64,000 nt of DNA from Caprella mutica (Eukaryota > Arthropoda > Malacostraca > Amphipoda > Caprellidae), in contig CANNZV010000867.1 in assembly GCA_947561585.1 (NCBI GenBank), positions 124,001-188,000 on the forward strand. The letters are read 5' to 3'. Made by a program: the position numbers and the translations under genes. The stretch's first letter is position 1. Each line of letters opens with the position of its first letter. Positions 11,666 through 23,444 of this stretch are shown piece by piece. The notes beneath the pieces were generated by a model, which was not told where the DNA came from, did no database searches, and worked only from the letters and a program-made list of their open reading frames with translations.

Positions 11666-11954
11666 AGGGCCGTACACACGTAGGGTTTTTTAAAGTTTTT
11701 CCACCAGACTTTTTGCAAGCTCCTCCTACTTTTTCCACGAGAATATAAGAAAAAACGATATAGTTATGATTTATTTTAGTTGGTATCCATGATACCTGCA
11801 GGTATCATGGATACCAACTACAATGAATCATATACCAACTACAATGAATCATATACCAACTAATCATTCTTATATGATTTAAAAGTGTTATGGATAAATT
11901 CGGAGGAGCTTAGTAAAAAGTCCGATGCCATAAAACCTACGTGTGTACGGCCCT
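11666..11954. mobile_element. Foldback MITE family 1, 289 bp copy
   Basis: Terminal repeats start AGGGCCGTACACACGTAGGG and end TACGTGTGTACGGCCCT. The arms include CTCCTCCTACTTTTTCCACG and its complement-side relative. The centre is a perfect 44 bp palindrome at 11777-11820, followed by extra ATACCAACTA repeats. It has no coding capacity. TAA follows on the right; the left flank is AAA, perhaps a mutated duplication. Confidence 0.9.
11777..11820. repeat. Perfect 44 bp palindromic core
   Basis: Left half TAGTTGGTATCCATGATACC, then TGCA, then the exact complement; the centre is CCTGCAGG. The same core occurs in the copy at 16464-16728 and in altered form at 5926, 23330 and 24950. Confidence 0.95.
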
Positions 11955-12319
11955 TAATCTACCTAAGAGAGCTATGACAAACTCATTTAAGCTAAGCGTA
12001 GTTTTCTGCTGAGTAAGCTATCAGTCTATCTTAATAATGATTAGCAGAAAAAACACTCCTGGTGCTACAGTTACGCCTTCTAATTTAAGGTCTCTCAAGA
12101 TAGTGACAATGACCGGCAGAAATTGATAGGACATATTACTAATTATTGCAAAATACTATTTACCAAATATCACTTGATAGAATGAGTTATGGACGAATTA
12201 TTATATTGTATAAAACTCTTTAAAAGGTTTACAATCTTTATAGTGGTTAACTAATTATTTATAAGAGAATGAAGTAATACAATTCTTCTGTTCATCAATC
12301 AACTAATTTTTGATCGATT

Positions 12320-12650
12320 TTTCAACTTCGGAACCAAAGGCCAAATCGCTGACGTCAAAAAGAAATTAGCAGTCAGAAAAGAAAATGGCTCCATGAGCAT
12401 TGTCACACACCACCGTCGGTAACAATGCTCATGGATGCAGAAAAGCTACTCAGTGAATGCAGTCACTTACCAAGGAATGTGACGAAAAGGGATAACAAGC
12501 ACCTGTGGCTGCACTCACAGATGGAAGAAGAAAATGAAATGAAGAGGTGATAGTAAATGAAGCCTACGAGTCTACCTAAATCAAAATTCAAGACCTCGTA
12601 GTTGAAGAGCATAACCCTAGCGCTATCCTCTAAAACTGCAAGTAGCTTTA
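12320..12650 (+). repeat. Dispersed repeat family A, copy 2
   Basis: One of the fuller copies: ACCAAAGGCCAAATCGCTGA, GTCAGAAAAGAAAATGGCTC, GGATGCAGAAAAGCTACTC, CAAGGAATGTGACGAAAAGG, GAGGTGATAGTAAATGAAGC, GAAGAGCATAACCCTAGCGC. It contains a short inverted pair (ATGAGCATTGTCAC with GTAACAATGCTCAT), which suggests a hairpin in the element's middle. Confidence 0.7.
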
Positions 12651-14861
12651 AAAAATGACCAATTGTTATTTTCTAAAGTAAACCTTAGATGGTGTGTGGC
12701 AACAACATGGAAATGTGTCACGCAGAACTGGAATCTAATGGGAAATGATTGACACAAAAACATATTAGCAAACATGAGGAAAATGTCAAACAAATTACAT
12801 ATGACAATTTAGGCAGACTCTAAAAGGTTGCAAATAGAGTGCAATACACTCTCTTTATAGGGAAAAGCAGTTATTTCAGCAAGAAAATTTATTAGAAGAG
12901 TTGATCTCAAACCAGTTGTGTTGGCAAAATAGGTTCATCCGTTAATAAAAATCAGCCGTGCATTAAATGTAGGGCGGAGCAAATTGAAAATATCGAGTCA
13001 CTGTTCATACCTAACTGTAGTGACAGTGCACGGGTATGAACTGCTAACACTGCTAAAGTACAGGGACTTAGAAAAGGCTCAGCGATAAGACGCACTATGG
13101 AAAAGAGTAGACAAACGATATCTCTTTCATCTCGTCCATTACTGAAACTTAGAATTAAATACGCTACGGATGGATGAAGTTCTACTTGAATTTGGTGAAA
13201 TTAACGACTTCGCACGTTCAGGTGCAATCTTAAATTCTTCACTCGTACATTCAGGAGCGTAGAGGTGGCAATGTTGTAAAGAGTAGAGTGTGAGTATAAC
13301 AGTTAGAAGATGGCAGGAAGATGTGTCACGTCAGTCCAGAGGAAGTGAAGCTAATTACAGTCATTAAGTCATCAGTCATTGGCACACATCAGGCACTAGA
13401 CACTCACAAAGAACATTCTAAACACTTAGATAAAACACACAAAATGAGGTATATTAATTAAATCAATGCAGTTTATATATTAATACAACTAATTCTAATT
13501 TCTAAATGAAATTATTCTTACATTTATATTTTTTTTTTACAATTATTTCCTTACATGAAAGAATTTTATTACGGCACCAACTCTTAAAGTTTAACTTAAC
13601 ATTTTTCTAACAAGAATTACAATATTTTGAGCTACAATCAAACACATTCCGAAACAATTCCTTTTCAGTTTAATAGGAAAATACTTAAGCCTACCACTGT
13701 ACTGAAGTACTATCAATAAAGTTAAGTAGTTCTCCCTTTTGCAGTATCCCCTTCAAACATAAAAATTACGTGGAATATTTACTGATAAAATAAGTATAAG
13801 AAAAGTGAGATGGATATTATAAAGTGTTATCTATATATAATTTTAAGTTAGTAAATATATAGCGAGAAGCAGAACATTGCAAAGTAACATTAAATGAAGA
13901 ATGTGAGGCTAAAGAAGATTTAGAAAACAGAAGAGCATTCATAGAAAATAAACACCTTCTTTGAGGTATGACTGTGATAAAAAAGCAACAGCAATTAGTA
14001 AGAAACATCAAATTATCTGCTGTAAGGATTTAGATATACAATGTACTAGTTTGGGACCATATTAAACACTGACGATGTACCTTACATATCTAAGTAACAT
14101 GCAGTGATGTAACAATTACAGTGGCTACAGTGTTAGAGATGACTGTACAGTTCCACAGAGCCATCATTGTATGGTTATGTACAGTGATGCTAGGAACTAC
14201 AGACACAGGGAACAATTACTGCATATCACATGTAATAGAGACTTTAGATCTTACAGCATCAGGGCATGAGGTCTGCTATCGCTAGTTGACTACCATTTTC
14301 TTATCTCTAGAAGTGGTGTAGATGCTCTGACGGTGTTTTTGATATCAAAGCATTCAGATAGAGGCAGAGGGTGTACTATCGCACAAAAAGTCACAAATCA
14401 CTGTTTCTAATTTCATACTACTTTCAAATCAATCAAATTTGTCGTCGTGTAACCAGACAAATTTTAAAAATTCTAAAGCTTTACAATTAGTAAAGCTTCT
14501 TTCTGAAAATGAATTATTGGTAAACTATGGAAAAAAATTACAGATGCACATTTTGACTGAAAATCTCACGCATGATGTACCAGGGGGATGAAAATGAAAT
14601 GTATATTCCTTTTGAAGATCAGCACAGAAATTTGAAATATATATTTTAATTCAGTTCAAGGAGATGTATTCTCTTTCTGGTATCAACATTCATTATAATT
14701 AGATACATTCAATGTACAATATAATATGGGTGAATTAATTGAATAGTACAGTAAAGAACAGATTGATTTAATATTATTATCTTCACTTCATTTAATTGCG
14801 TGAAATTACGAAATAAACCAACAGTCGATAATAAGAGCGAGAGAACTGATATGAACCAATG
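12651..14861. other. AT-rich DNA, no gene seen
   Basis: About 2.2 kb without a recognisable gene. The 64-codon minus-strand frame at 13817-14011 matches nothing I know and lacks supporting signals. Confidence 0.45.
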
Positions 14862-16055
14862 GTACACTGTACCAGTCACACTAGTCACTGTGCCAGTCAC
14901 ACTAGTCACTGTGCCAGTCACACTAGTCAATGTACCAGTCACACTAGTCACTGTACCAGTCACACTAGTCACTGTACCAATCACACTAGTCACTGTACCA
15001 ATCACACTAGTCACTGTACCAGTCACACTAGTCACTGTACCAGTCACACTAGTCACTGTACCAATCACACTAGTCACTGTACCAATCACACTAGTCACTG
15101 TACCAGTCACACTATTCACCTAGTCACTGTACCAATCACACTAGTCACTGTACCAATCACACTAGTCACTGTACCAATCACACTAGTCACAGTACCAATC
15201 ACACTAGTCACTGTACCAATCACACTAGTCACTGTACCAATCACACTAGTCACTGTACCAATCACACTAGTCACTGTACCAATCACACTAGTCACTGTAC
15301 CAATCACACTAGTCACTGTACCAGTCACACTAGTCACTGTACTAGTCACACTAGTCACTGTACCAATCACACTAGTCACTGTACCAATCACACTAGTCAC
15401 AGTACCAATCACACTAGTCACTGTACCAATCACACTAGTCACTGTACCAATCACACTAGTCACTGTACCAATCACACTAGTCACTGTACCAATCACACTA
15501 GTCACTGTACCAATCACACTAGTCACTGTACCAATCACACTAGTCACTGTACCAATCACACTAGTCACTGTACCAGTCACACTAGTCACTGTACCAGTCA
15601 CACTAGTCACTGTACCAGTCACACTAGTCACTGTACCAGTCACACTAATCACTGTACCAGTCACACTAGTCACTGTACCAGTCACACTAGTCACTGTACC
15701 AGTCACACTAGTCACTGTACCAGTCACACTAATCACTGTACCAGTCACACTAGTCACTGTACCAGTCACACTAATCACTGTACCAGTCACACTAGTCACT
15801 GTACCAGTCACACTAATCACTGTACCAGTCACACTAGTCACTGTACCAGTCACACTAATCACTGTACCAATCACACTAATCACTGTACCAGTCACACTAA
15901 TCACTGTACCAGTCACACTAGTCACTGTACCAGTCACACTAGTCACTGTACCAGTCACACTAATCACTGTACCAGTCACACTAGTCACTGTACCAGTCAC
16001 ACTAATCACTGTACCAGTCACACTAGTCACTGTACCAGTCACACTAATCACTGTA
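14862..16055. repeat. 21 bp minisatellite, about 56 units
   Basis: Unit CCAGTCACACTAGTCACTGT plus A, with sub-types CCAGTCACACTAGTC, CCAATCACACTAGTC and CCAGTCACACTAATC arranged in blocks. One irregular junction occurs at about 15108-15122. Each unit has the 6 bp palindrome ACTAGT or its ACTAAT variant. Long frames on both strands (for example ITLVTVP and SVIGTVT) come from the 21 bp period and are not genes. Confidence 0.98.
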
Positions 16056-16463
16056 CCTTTTGTTCTCAGTAAAAGACTTACTTGTCTTTAACAGCTTAAG
16101 AAATTATCAAAGAAGAACTCACTAAATAAATAATTAATTTTAAAAATTAACAATCCTCTGAAGAAAGTAGCTATTTTTCAGATATTTTTATATGATTATA
16201 ATGATATTTTCCGTAAATTATAAATAATGTAAGATGTAATATTAAAATGAAACAAGAAAAACACAATTATAATTATATGCAAGGATGAAAAAGTGAAAGA
16301 AAATAGAAGCCTTGAAATGGGATATCCTTGATATTACCAATCTATGGCATATCTGATGACTTGTCATTTGCCAAAGTATCATGACAAGAAATTAGAGGCA
16401 AGATCACTGACAGAATTTCTTGGTGCAATCACTTCAAAATGTGGAGGAGTGAATGAGATGTAA
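16056..16463. other. AT-rich spacer
   Basis: No feature was recognised between the 21 bp array and the family 1 MITE. Confidence 0.4.
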
Positions 16464-16728
16464 AGGGCCGTACACACGTAGGGTTTTTTAAGTCTTTCCA
16501 CCAGACTTTTTACTAGACTCCTCCTACTTTTTCCACAAGATTATAAGAAAAAACGATATAGTTATTATTTATTTTAGTTGGTATCCATGATACCTGCAGG
16601 TATCATGGATACCAACTAAAATAAATAATTATTACATAGTTTTTTCTTATATTCTTGTGGAAAAAGTAGGAGGAGTCTAGTAAAAAGTCTGGTGGAAAGA
16701 CTTAAAAACCCAACGTGTGTACGGCCCT
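16464..16728. mobile_element. Foldback MITE family 1, 265 bp near-perfect hairpin
   Basis: The best preserved copy. It starts AGGGCCGTACACACGTAGGG and ends CGTGTGTACGGCCCT, flanked on both sides by TAA (16461-16463 and 16729-16731), a direct duplication as in PIF/Harbinger-type targets. The symmetry centre of the core is almost exactly the centre of the whole element, and both arms of about 120 bp pair with few mismatches, so the element is essentially one long hairpin. It has no coding capacity. Confidence 0.93.
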
Positions 16729-17119
16729 TAACTGTGATAGAGATAATAAGTAGGGGAAATATTCAGTAATACGTAGAAAAGTATGAATAGCATCTGGAAA
16801 TGACTATTGTTATCTGGAACAATCGACGGACACACCACCTAGTTTGTCATTAGTGAGGAATTCAGCACAATAGCTGAGAAAGATGACACGCTGTGACAAT
16901 TGACACCTCTCGCATTGTGGGACTGACACATCAAAATGACACCTGGTTAGGTAGTAGTGGTGACAAGTTATGAGAATCAACCTGAGATTTATTGAGCGAG
17001 TGATTTAGTAATGGAAATTTATTTGCTTACGAAATATGAAATACATAAATAATATCATTAACATTAATTAATATAATATCAAATTAATCGACGAAAAGTT
17101 CACAGCTTGATTAATTTAC

Positions 17120-17320
17120 TTTAGTAAGGGGTTTAACGTCTGCTTCTGAACCAAAGGCAATTTTGCTGACGTGAAAAAAATTAAATACAAGGGACCCAAA
17201 GAAGCAGTCAGATAGGAAAAAGGCTCCGTGTACAAAGTCAGGTACCACGCTCGGTGACAATGGTGAGTCACTTAACAAGGAATGTGACGAAAGAGACACA
17301 AGCACCGGTAAGTAACACTA
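17120..17320 (+). repeat. Dispersed repeat family A, copy 3 (partial)
   Basis: Contains CTGAACCAAAGGCAATTTTG, ACAAGGGACCCAAAGAAGCA, CAAGGAATGTGACGAAAGAG and AGACACAAGCACCGG, in the family order. It stops short of the CCTAGCGC end, so it is 3' truncated. Confidence 0.65.
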
Positions 17321-20300
17321 CAAATAAGTGTCAGAAACTTGAAATCCATTCAACTCGAGCAGGTAGTTAGTTATTGGACCTTATTTTTCTGAATCCTTGT
17401 TAGTATTACTAAAGAAGGAAGGTTCTCTAGATTCAGGGAAACATAATGGTCATTATTGTTCATACACGACACACACTAGAGTTTAAATGACTGCTTTGAG
17501 AAGTACATTTCCTAGCAGGTTATTTAATAACCGGATTTACCTTTTAGTCTATTCTTCCAAATTTTAAAAGTACTGAAATCTAAAACTTCAAAAAGTGAAA
17601 ATATAAATATTGCATTTTTATTTCCAGGAATATCCTTTTCTGTTCTTTAAGGAAAGATTATTTTCTGCAGTGATTTCGAATGAGTTATCAGTTCGTAACT
17701 AATTTAATATATTAGGCTTAAAATGTTACCTATACTCCCTGCCAATTAAGAGAACTTAGCTAAAAAAGATTTAAAACATTGGGCAGTATAACAAATACTG
17801 AAAATAATGGTATGTTACTATTTAGTTATAACAATTTAACTTGAACCAAAACAATTAAATCAAATGGATAAGAACCAAAAGAAAGTCTACTAGAATATAT
17901 AATCATACTAAAATACTTTTCTATCTATCATTTTAATTGTCCATGTAGCTAATAAATATAAATATTTAATAAATACCACAGCAGTCACGGTGAACATTCG
18001 ATGACAGAAATGGTACAAATTTAACCACCGCTAGTGACAAATTAAATGAATGACTACAAAAAAAGCCTTTTCCAGTAAAGTATACAGTTCATAGTAAATA
18101 GCGTATCATTTGTACACACCCAGTCACTGTGACATAAAAACTATAACGATGAACTCACTAACAGGATATTGCCGTGATTGCATTTAGGACAGTCTATTTA
18201 ACTCACTGCTTGTTGCTATCACCAATGTTGTGAAATGAAATCAAAATGGCATTGAACAGGTTAACATGAACAGTAACAAAAATAAATAGTAATGTCTTTA
18301 TTAAGTCGTTATCGTTTTGTAACAAGAATTATATATTAAATAGTTGAGAGTATTCTTTGAATGGTATTTGCTTGCGATAAATCAATATGGTATATTTTAA
18401 ATACCCATACAATATAGTATTTAAATATGCAAGCAGCCTTGAAAAGAGTGAAATCACAATCCTGCAAACAAGGCAAGCTAATCGATTTATTTACGTCATT
18501 TTTCATCGTCGAAGGTTGAAACTTGAAAGTTTGTAACATTTGCCAGAAATGGAAATGTTCAACACTGGAGACTTGACGGGTGTTACTTATTTTGTTTATC
18601 GAGTCAATAGACTATACCTGCAAATACAATAGACTTACCTACATCATTATAAGAGAAAAAAAAATTCAAAATTACTAGAAAGATGAGATTAAAATATTCA
18701 AGCAAAGAGTTAGGATCTCATTTATTATCTGCACAAATTTTATGCAGTCAATAATATTGAAAATTGGAATAATTTCAATAGACTCTACCTGAAATATTTT
18801 TTCAAATAACTTTCAATTGATTTTGGGGACTCAGACCCATTTTTTTAGTTAATTCAAAATTTCAAATCACACAGTTTTGTATAGTAAATTGATGGGTTTA
18901 AAATTTCACATAATATTTTGTTCATACATTTGTAATTTAGGACAATAACATTTTGAATTATTATAATCTGCCAACAATTAAAATATTAAATTATAATAAC
19001 ATATCATTATATAAAACAAGTGTCTTTCTTTGAATAGTTAAGTCCAAGTTATATTTTATTCCTAACATGTATATTATGAGATCCGCGCAGACTATCAAAC
19101 TTACGATGACGTCACTATACAACAATAAAGCACTATAAGCTATAAGTATGTTGCAATTTGACTCACCAAAATATTATTAAATACATAACATATGAACTTC
19201 TTACTATCAACATATGAAATCAATCCTAAATTAACTTATAAATATAAACAAGTAGTTTTTTGGCATATTAAGATAATAATAATTTTGATGATTTCACAGC
19301 GAGGAGAGATAAGTGGACAGTGAAAGTATAGCTCAGTTAGAGGGGTTAAAAGGAATTAGGAAGATACAGAACTTGATATTAGATGCAGCAAGCTAAAGAT
19401 AACATAAACACAAGAAAATCTATACACACGCAGACGCAATAAAAGAATATCAAACTAAATAAAAAAAGTTATCAACTGAACAAGAAAACCCCTCTGATAA
19501 CCTTGGGACTATGAGGGGGGGGGGGAGGGGGCTACTATCATCACCCCCTGCTCATTTGAATGAATAATTAACAAGCATAACTTTTTTTTAAAAACGATGA
19601 TAGTATTAGTTCTCAAATTAATTCAATGTGAATAAGTGTGATAAAAACACGCGGCAAGAGCACACCCTTCTATAGTACCGATGAAACAGCTCATCATTTT
19701 ACTAAGTTACAACGCACCAAATCATCTTCGGAGAATGTTTGAGGAAATTTTTAGCCACACTCAGAATACGAAATAAAGAATAAAAGTCCTTTGTTCATCG
19801 CATGACACTCTGTGCTATAAATAAACATGAACAGACCTAAAAGAAGAAGAAATGGAAGAGAGTTGAAGAGTTATTTAAAGTATTGCATAAGGATTAGCGA
19901 AAAGGAGGCCATTATTTCACATGAAGCCTCTACATGAATGATGTCATTATAGCATAGAGATAAGAAGTAGCTTCTCACATTTGTGTTACTCATTTCAAGT
20001 AGTAACTTCATTCTAAACTTAGCACTAACTTGCAATACTTTATTGTGCCTTTTAAAACAGATACAATAATTATTATAATAACAAATGAAATAGCTACTTT
20101 CACCATGTGCAAATTATGTGAACTCTGTATCTAATTTGAATGGCTAAGTACATCTTCAACTGATGGTACCACAACAATGGGATGTCATGTCTATATTCAG
20201 CTCTACAGGTACTTCAATATTGCAATTAGCATTGATAGGGTATTCATTTTGATTTCAAGTTATTTAAAAAAAACCAAGAACAATATTCAGACAGAAAACA

Positions 20301-20353
20301 ACAATCATTATTTTGTATGATATACAGTAGATGCGTGTGGATTTGAGACAGGT
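17321..20353. other. AT-rich DNA with a G-run
   Basis: About 3 kb without a supportable gene. A run of 11 G followed by AGGGGG lies at about 19515-19532. The short open frame at 18336-18539 on minus is unconvincing. Confidence 0.45.
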
Positions 20354-20494
20354 GGGTAAGTTACGAATTATCGGTCACTTTCACATCTTCGATCAGATAA
20401 GATAAAACTGTATATGTAAATATTAAACTATTCTCATTATATCGTGTCTTCTTATATGGCTTGAGATGTGAAACCGACTGATATTCGTAAGTTA
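20354..20494. mobile_element. Foldback MITE family 2, copy 1
   Basis: The left arm has GGTAAGTTACGAATTATCGG then TCACATCTTCGATCAGATAA. The right arm has CTTGAGATGTGAAACCGACT then ATTCGTAAGTTACG, its near complement. No coding sequence. Family consensus termini are about AGGGTAAGTTACGAGTTATC. Confidence 0.75.
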
Positions 20495-20682
20495 CGTTAT
20501 TCGATTACTCAAGTCATACCTCGAATAATCGTAATAATGATGTCCATGGATGGTTTCCGCGCTATTTACACAGTTGCGCGTTTTTAACCATTCTTACCTT
20601 CTAATGCGTAGCGTGCGTTTATCCTTTCATTTCATTTATTTTTAAGTTAAATACTGAAACATGTATAACAGGGGAAGTACCA

Positions 20683-21594
20683 CCCACCAAACCCCCTGCC
20701 AAGTCATCAAACGATCATGTAGCTAGTGTTCAGTACAACAAACTAGTGGATACAACAAACTAGTGGATACAACAAACCAGTGGATACAACAAACCAGTGG
20801 ATACAACAAACCAGTGGATACAACAAACCAGTGGATACAACAAACCAGTGGATACAACAAACCAGTGGATACAACAAACCAGTGGATACAACAAACTAGT
20901 GGATACAACAAACCAGTGGATACAACAAACCAGTGGATACAACAAACCAGTGGATACAACAAACCAGTGGATACAACAAACCAGTGGATACAACAAACCA
21001 GTGGATACAACAAACTAGTAGATACAACAAACCAGTAGATACAACAAACCAGTGGATACAACAAACCAGTGGATACAACAAACTAGTGGATACAACAAAC
21101 CAGTGGATACAACAAACCAGTGGATACAACAAACCAGTGGATACAACAAACCAGTGGATACAACAAACCAGTGGATACAACAAACCAGTGGATACAACAA
21201 ACCAGTAGATACAACAAACCAGTAGATACAACAAACCAGTGGATATAACAAACCAGTGGATACAACAAACTAGTGGATACAACAAACTAGTGGATACAAC
21301 AAACTAGTGGATACCACAAACTAGTGGATACAACAAACCAGTGGATACAACAAACCAGTGGATACAACAAACTACATAACGGCCATTTATGTTGAGAGAC
21401 TCAAAATAATCGTCATTTATTTATAAATTTATGAAGATTACTTTGAAAAAACCTAACAAAGATGACAAGAAATGAGTGAAGATTACTTTAAAACTCTCAA
21501 CATAAATGGCCGTAATGTAGTTTGTTTTATCCACTAGTTTGTTGTACTGCACACTTCATGATTGTGTGATGACTTGGCAGGGAGTTTGGTGGGA
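20683..21594. mobile_element. Foldback element containing an expanded 17 bp array
   Basis: The left arm (CCACCAAACCCCCTGCCAAG, GTCATCAAACGATCATG, AGTACAACAAACTAGTGGAT) is mirrored on the right by ATCCACTAGTTTGTTGTACT, CATGATTGTGTGATGACTTG and GCAGGGAGTTTGGTGGG. A second inner inverted pair (ACGGCCATTTATGTTGAGAG with CTCTCAACATAAATGGCCGT) lies at about 21378-21515. The interior between left arm and inner hairpin is the 17 bp array. A related sequence without the expansion sits at 44550-44640. Confidence 0.85.
20733..21375. repeat. 17 bp minisatellite, about 38 units
   Basis: Unit GGATACAACAAACCAGT, with AACTAGT and AGATACAAC variants. It lies wholly inside the foldback element. Period 17 keeps all three frames open on both strands (TSGYNKPVDTTNQWIQQ on plus), explaining the many overlapping frames here; none is a gene. 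Confidence 0.97.
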
Positions 21595-21859
21595 AGGGCG
21601 ACACATCCCTCTACACATATATCAGTATATAATTTAAAAATAAATGAAAAGAAGGTATTAACACACGCTAGGCATTCGGGGTTCAAGGGATTTAAAAAAG
21701 CACATCTCGGTAGATTGCGCAGAAGAAATACACATATGATTTATTGCAAACCATTCATAGTAAGTAACATTTAATAAAAAGGTATTATAAACTGATAAAA
21801 TATCCTATTGCCAAACCACAGCACTTAATAAATAGAAAGTAGTTACCAACAACACATCT

Positions 21860-22110
21860 AAGGAGCAATTGCAGTGTTTGGAGTGTTAGGGCGGCTAACA
21901 CTGCACCCTCATATCAGTGAGCTGATTAGGATAGCACCAGTGCAGTTCTCATGGTTAACTGGACACCAATGCAGCACTGTAGGACGTGGGTTCGTGCCTA
22001 GGACTAACTATAGAGGATTTGCACCTTGTGATTCTTGCATCACTCATCTTTGATGGGATAATTTGTTGTCGCAGTTACTGTAGGCATTTCCTTATCAAAT
22101 AAAGCTTTAA
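21860..22110 (+). mobile_element. Possible tRNA-like SINE
   Basis: TGGTTAACTGG at 21952-21962 fits the RNA polymerase III A-box pattern TRGYNNANNGG at every position. GGTTCGTGCCT at 21989-21999 fits the B box GGTTCRANNCC with two mismatches. The start-to-start spacing of 37 bp is normal for tRNA-derived promoters. The flanking sequence does not close into a clean tRNA cloverleaf, so a SINE or SINE remnant is likelier than a tRNA gene. The boundaries are guesses. Confidence 0.35.
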
Positions 22111-23238
22111 ATCAGCGCCATACGTTGCATCTAACGTGCGAGATGTAACTCTTCTATTTCTACAGAGGTGATCCAATGAAAGGTGATATAGGCTATCTTA
22201 TCCATTAACTTTTCTATTTCAATCATACATTCAGTTTCGTAATCTAAAGTACTTAAACAAGAGATATCTCCACAGAGATCGGCAGAGAGATAATACCAGT
22301 ATTAGCAAAAGCATTGCATATAGAAAAGTAAATATCCTAATTATAATTGTAATGCGAATCAGCATGTGCAATCCTGTATTTAGTGTGGTTATTTCACAAT
22401 AATGGTCTGTTTTGTCTATGAGGTGTTTATACTAACTTGTGTTTACACTCTCTTTGCATTTATCATTCCTCTCCAATTAGGTTGTCATGTGTTGACTTTC
22501 AGTAAACGCATCCATTTTGAAAACTTATCAACTAAATTGATTAAAAATCAACGTAAACATGAATGCAATTTTTTTAATGCAATTCATACACAATTTGATA
22601 AATCAATTAAAATTATTTTGTCTACAGCATATAAAATAATAAAATATAACCAAACAATAAAAACTTCTGCCAATAAGTAAGTAGTTATGATATGGGGAAA
22701 ATATTATCAACTATTGATTATGCAAAAGTAGGACCGATAGGTTTAAATTAGGTATGAAAACAGGTTATCTGAATGATAAAGGGTCAAATATAGAGATGAA
22801 ATTAATAATAATAACATTTTATAATTAATAAATACGTACTATATTAAACAGTATGAGCAAAAAGCAACAGTCAAAGAACTGCATTCATATTTTATTTTAA
22901 TTATCAAACTCTAATGATAACATATAATTAGTTTAAAGCCGATAAAATAAATAGTGAAGTAATATGATTCAAATGATGATTTATAGATATTAAAGTAATT
23001 AAAGTTAAACCCATTACTCTAACAGCAGTGGTTGTGATTTGTTTATTGCAAGTCAACAAGTAATCTTTAATTAAAACGTTGAAAATGTCAAAGAAATATT
23101 TTCAAAATTATCTCGAATATTGCTGTGAACCAATGACAAATAATGTATTACTATTTTGAAACAATAAAAATTATAATGAAAAAAAGGACAATGAGCACCA
23201 ATTATCCTTGAAAGTTTACCTCCGGTGCTATTTACAGG
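22111..23238. other. AT-rich DNA, no gene seen
   Basis: The 92-codon plus-strand frame at 22402-22680 begins with a hydrophobic stretch (VFILTCVYTLFAFIIPL) but has AT-driven composition and no recognisable family. I treat it as non-coding. Confidence 0.4.
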
Positions 23239-23239
23239 T

Positions 23240-23444
23240 AGGGAAAGTTACAAATTGTCGGTCAGTTTCACATCTTCGGTCACATAAGAGAAAACTACAA
23301 TGATAATTATTTAATTTTTAATTCATATCGAAGATACATGCAGGTACCTTCGATACCAATTGAAATTGAAATTATCATTATATAGTTTTTCTTATATGAC
23401 CGAAGATGTGAAACTGACCGACAATTGCAACGCAACATACCCTA
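23240..23444. mobile_element. Foldback MITE family 2, copy 2
   Basis: Left arm: GGGAAAGTTACAAATTGTCG then GTCAGTTTCACATCTTCGGT. Right arm: GACCGAAGATGTGAAACTGA then CCGACAATTGCAACG and ATACCCT. TA borders both ends. The centre (TATCGAAGATACATGCAGGT) is a diverged relative of the family 1 palindromic core. Confidence 0.85.

Noticed and set aside
14709..16091. Open frames with VTLVTVP and SVTGTVT motifs
   Set aside because: By-products of the 21 bp array on both strands, with no independent coding evidence.
20723..21285. Multiple short frames such as LLYPLVCCIHWF and TSGYNKPVDTTNQW
   Set aside because: A period of 17 bp keeps every frame open; this is the minisatellite inside the foldback element.
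22402..22680. 92-codon frame with a hydrophobic N-terminus
   Set aside because: AT-driven composition, no family match and no splice or promoter support.
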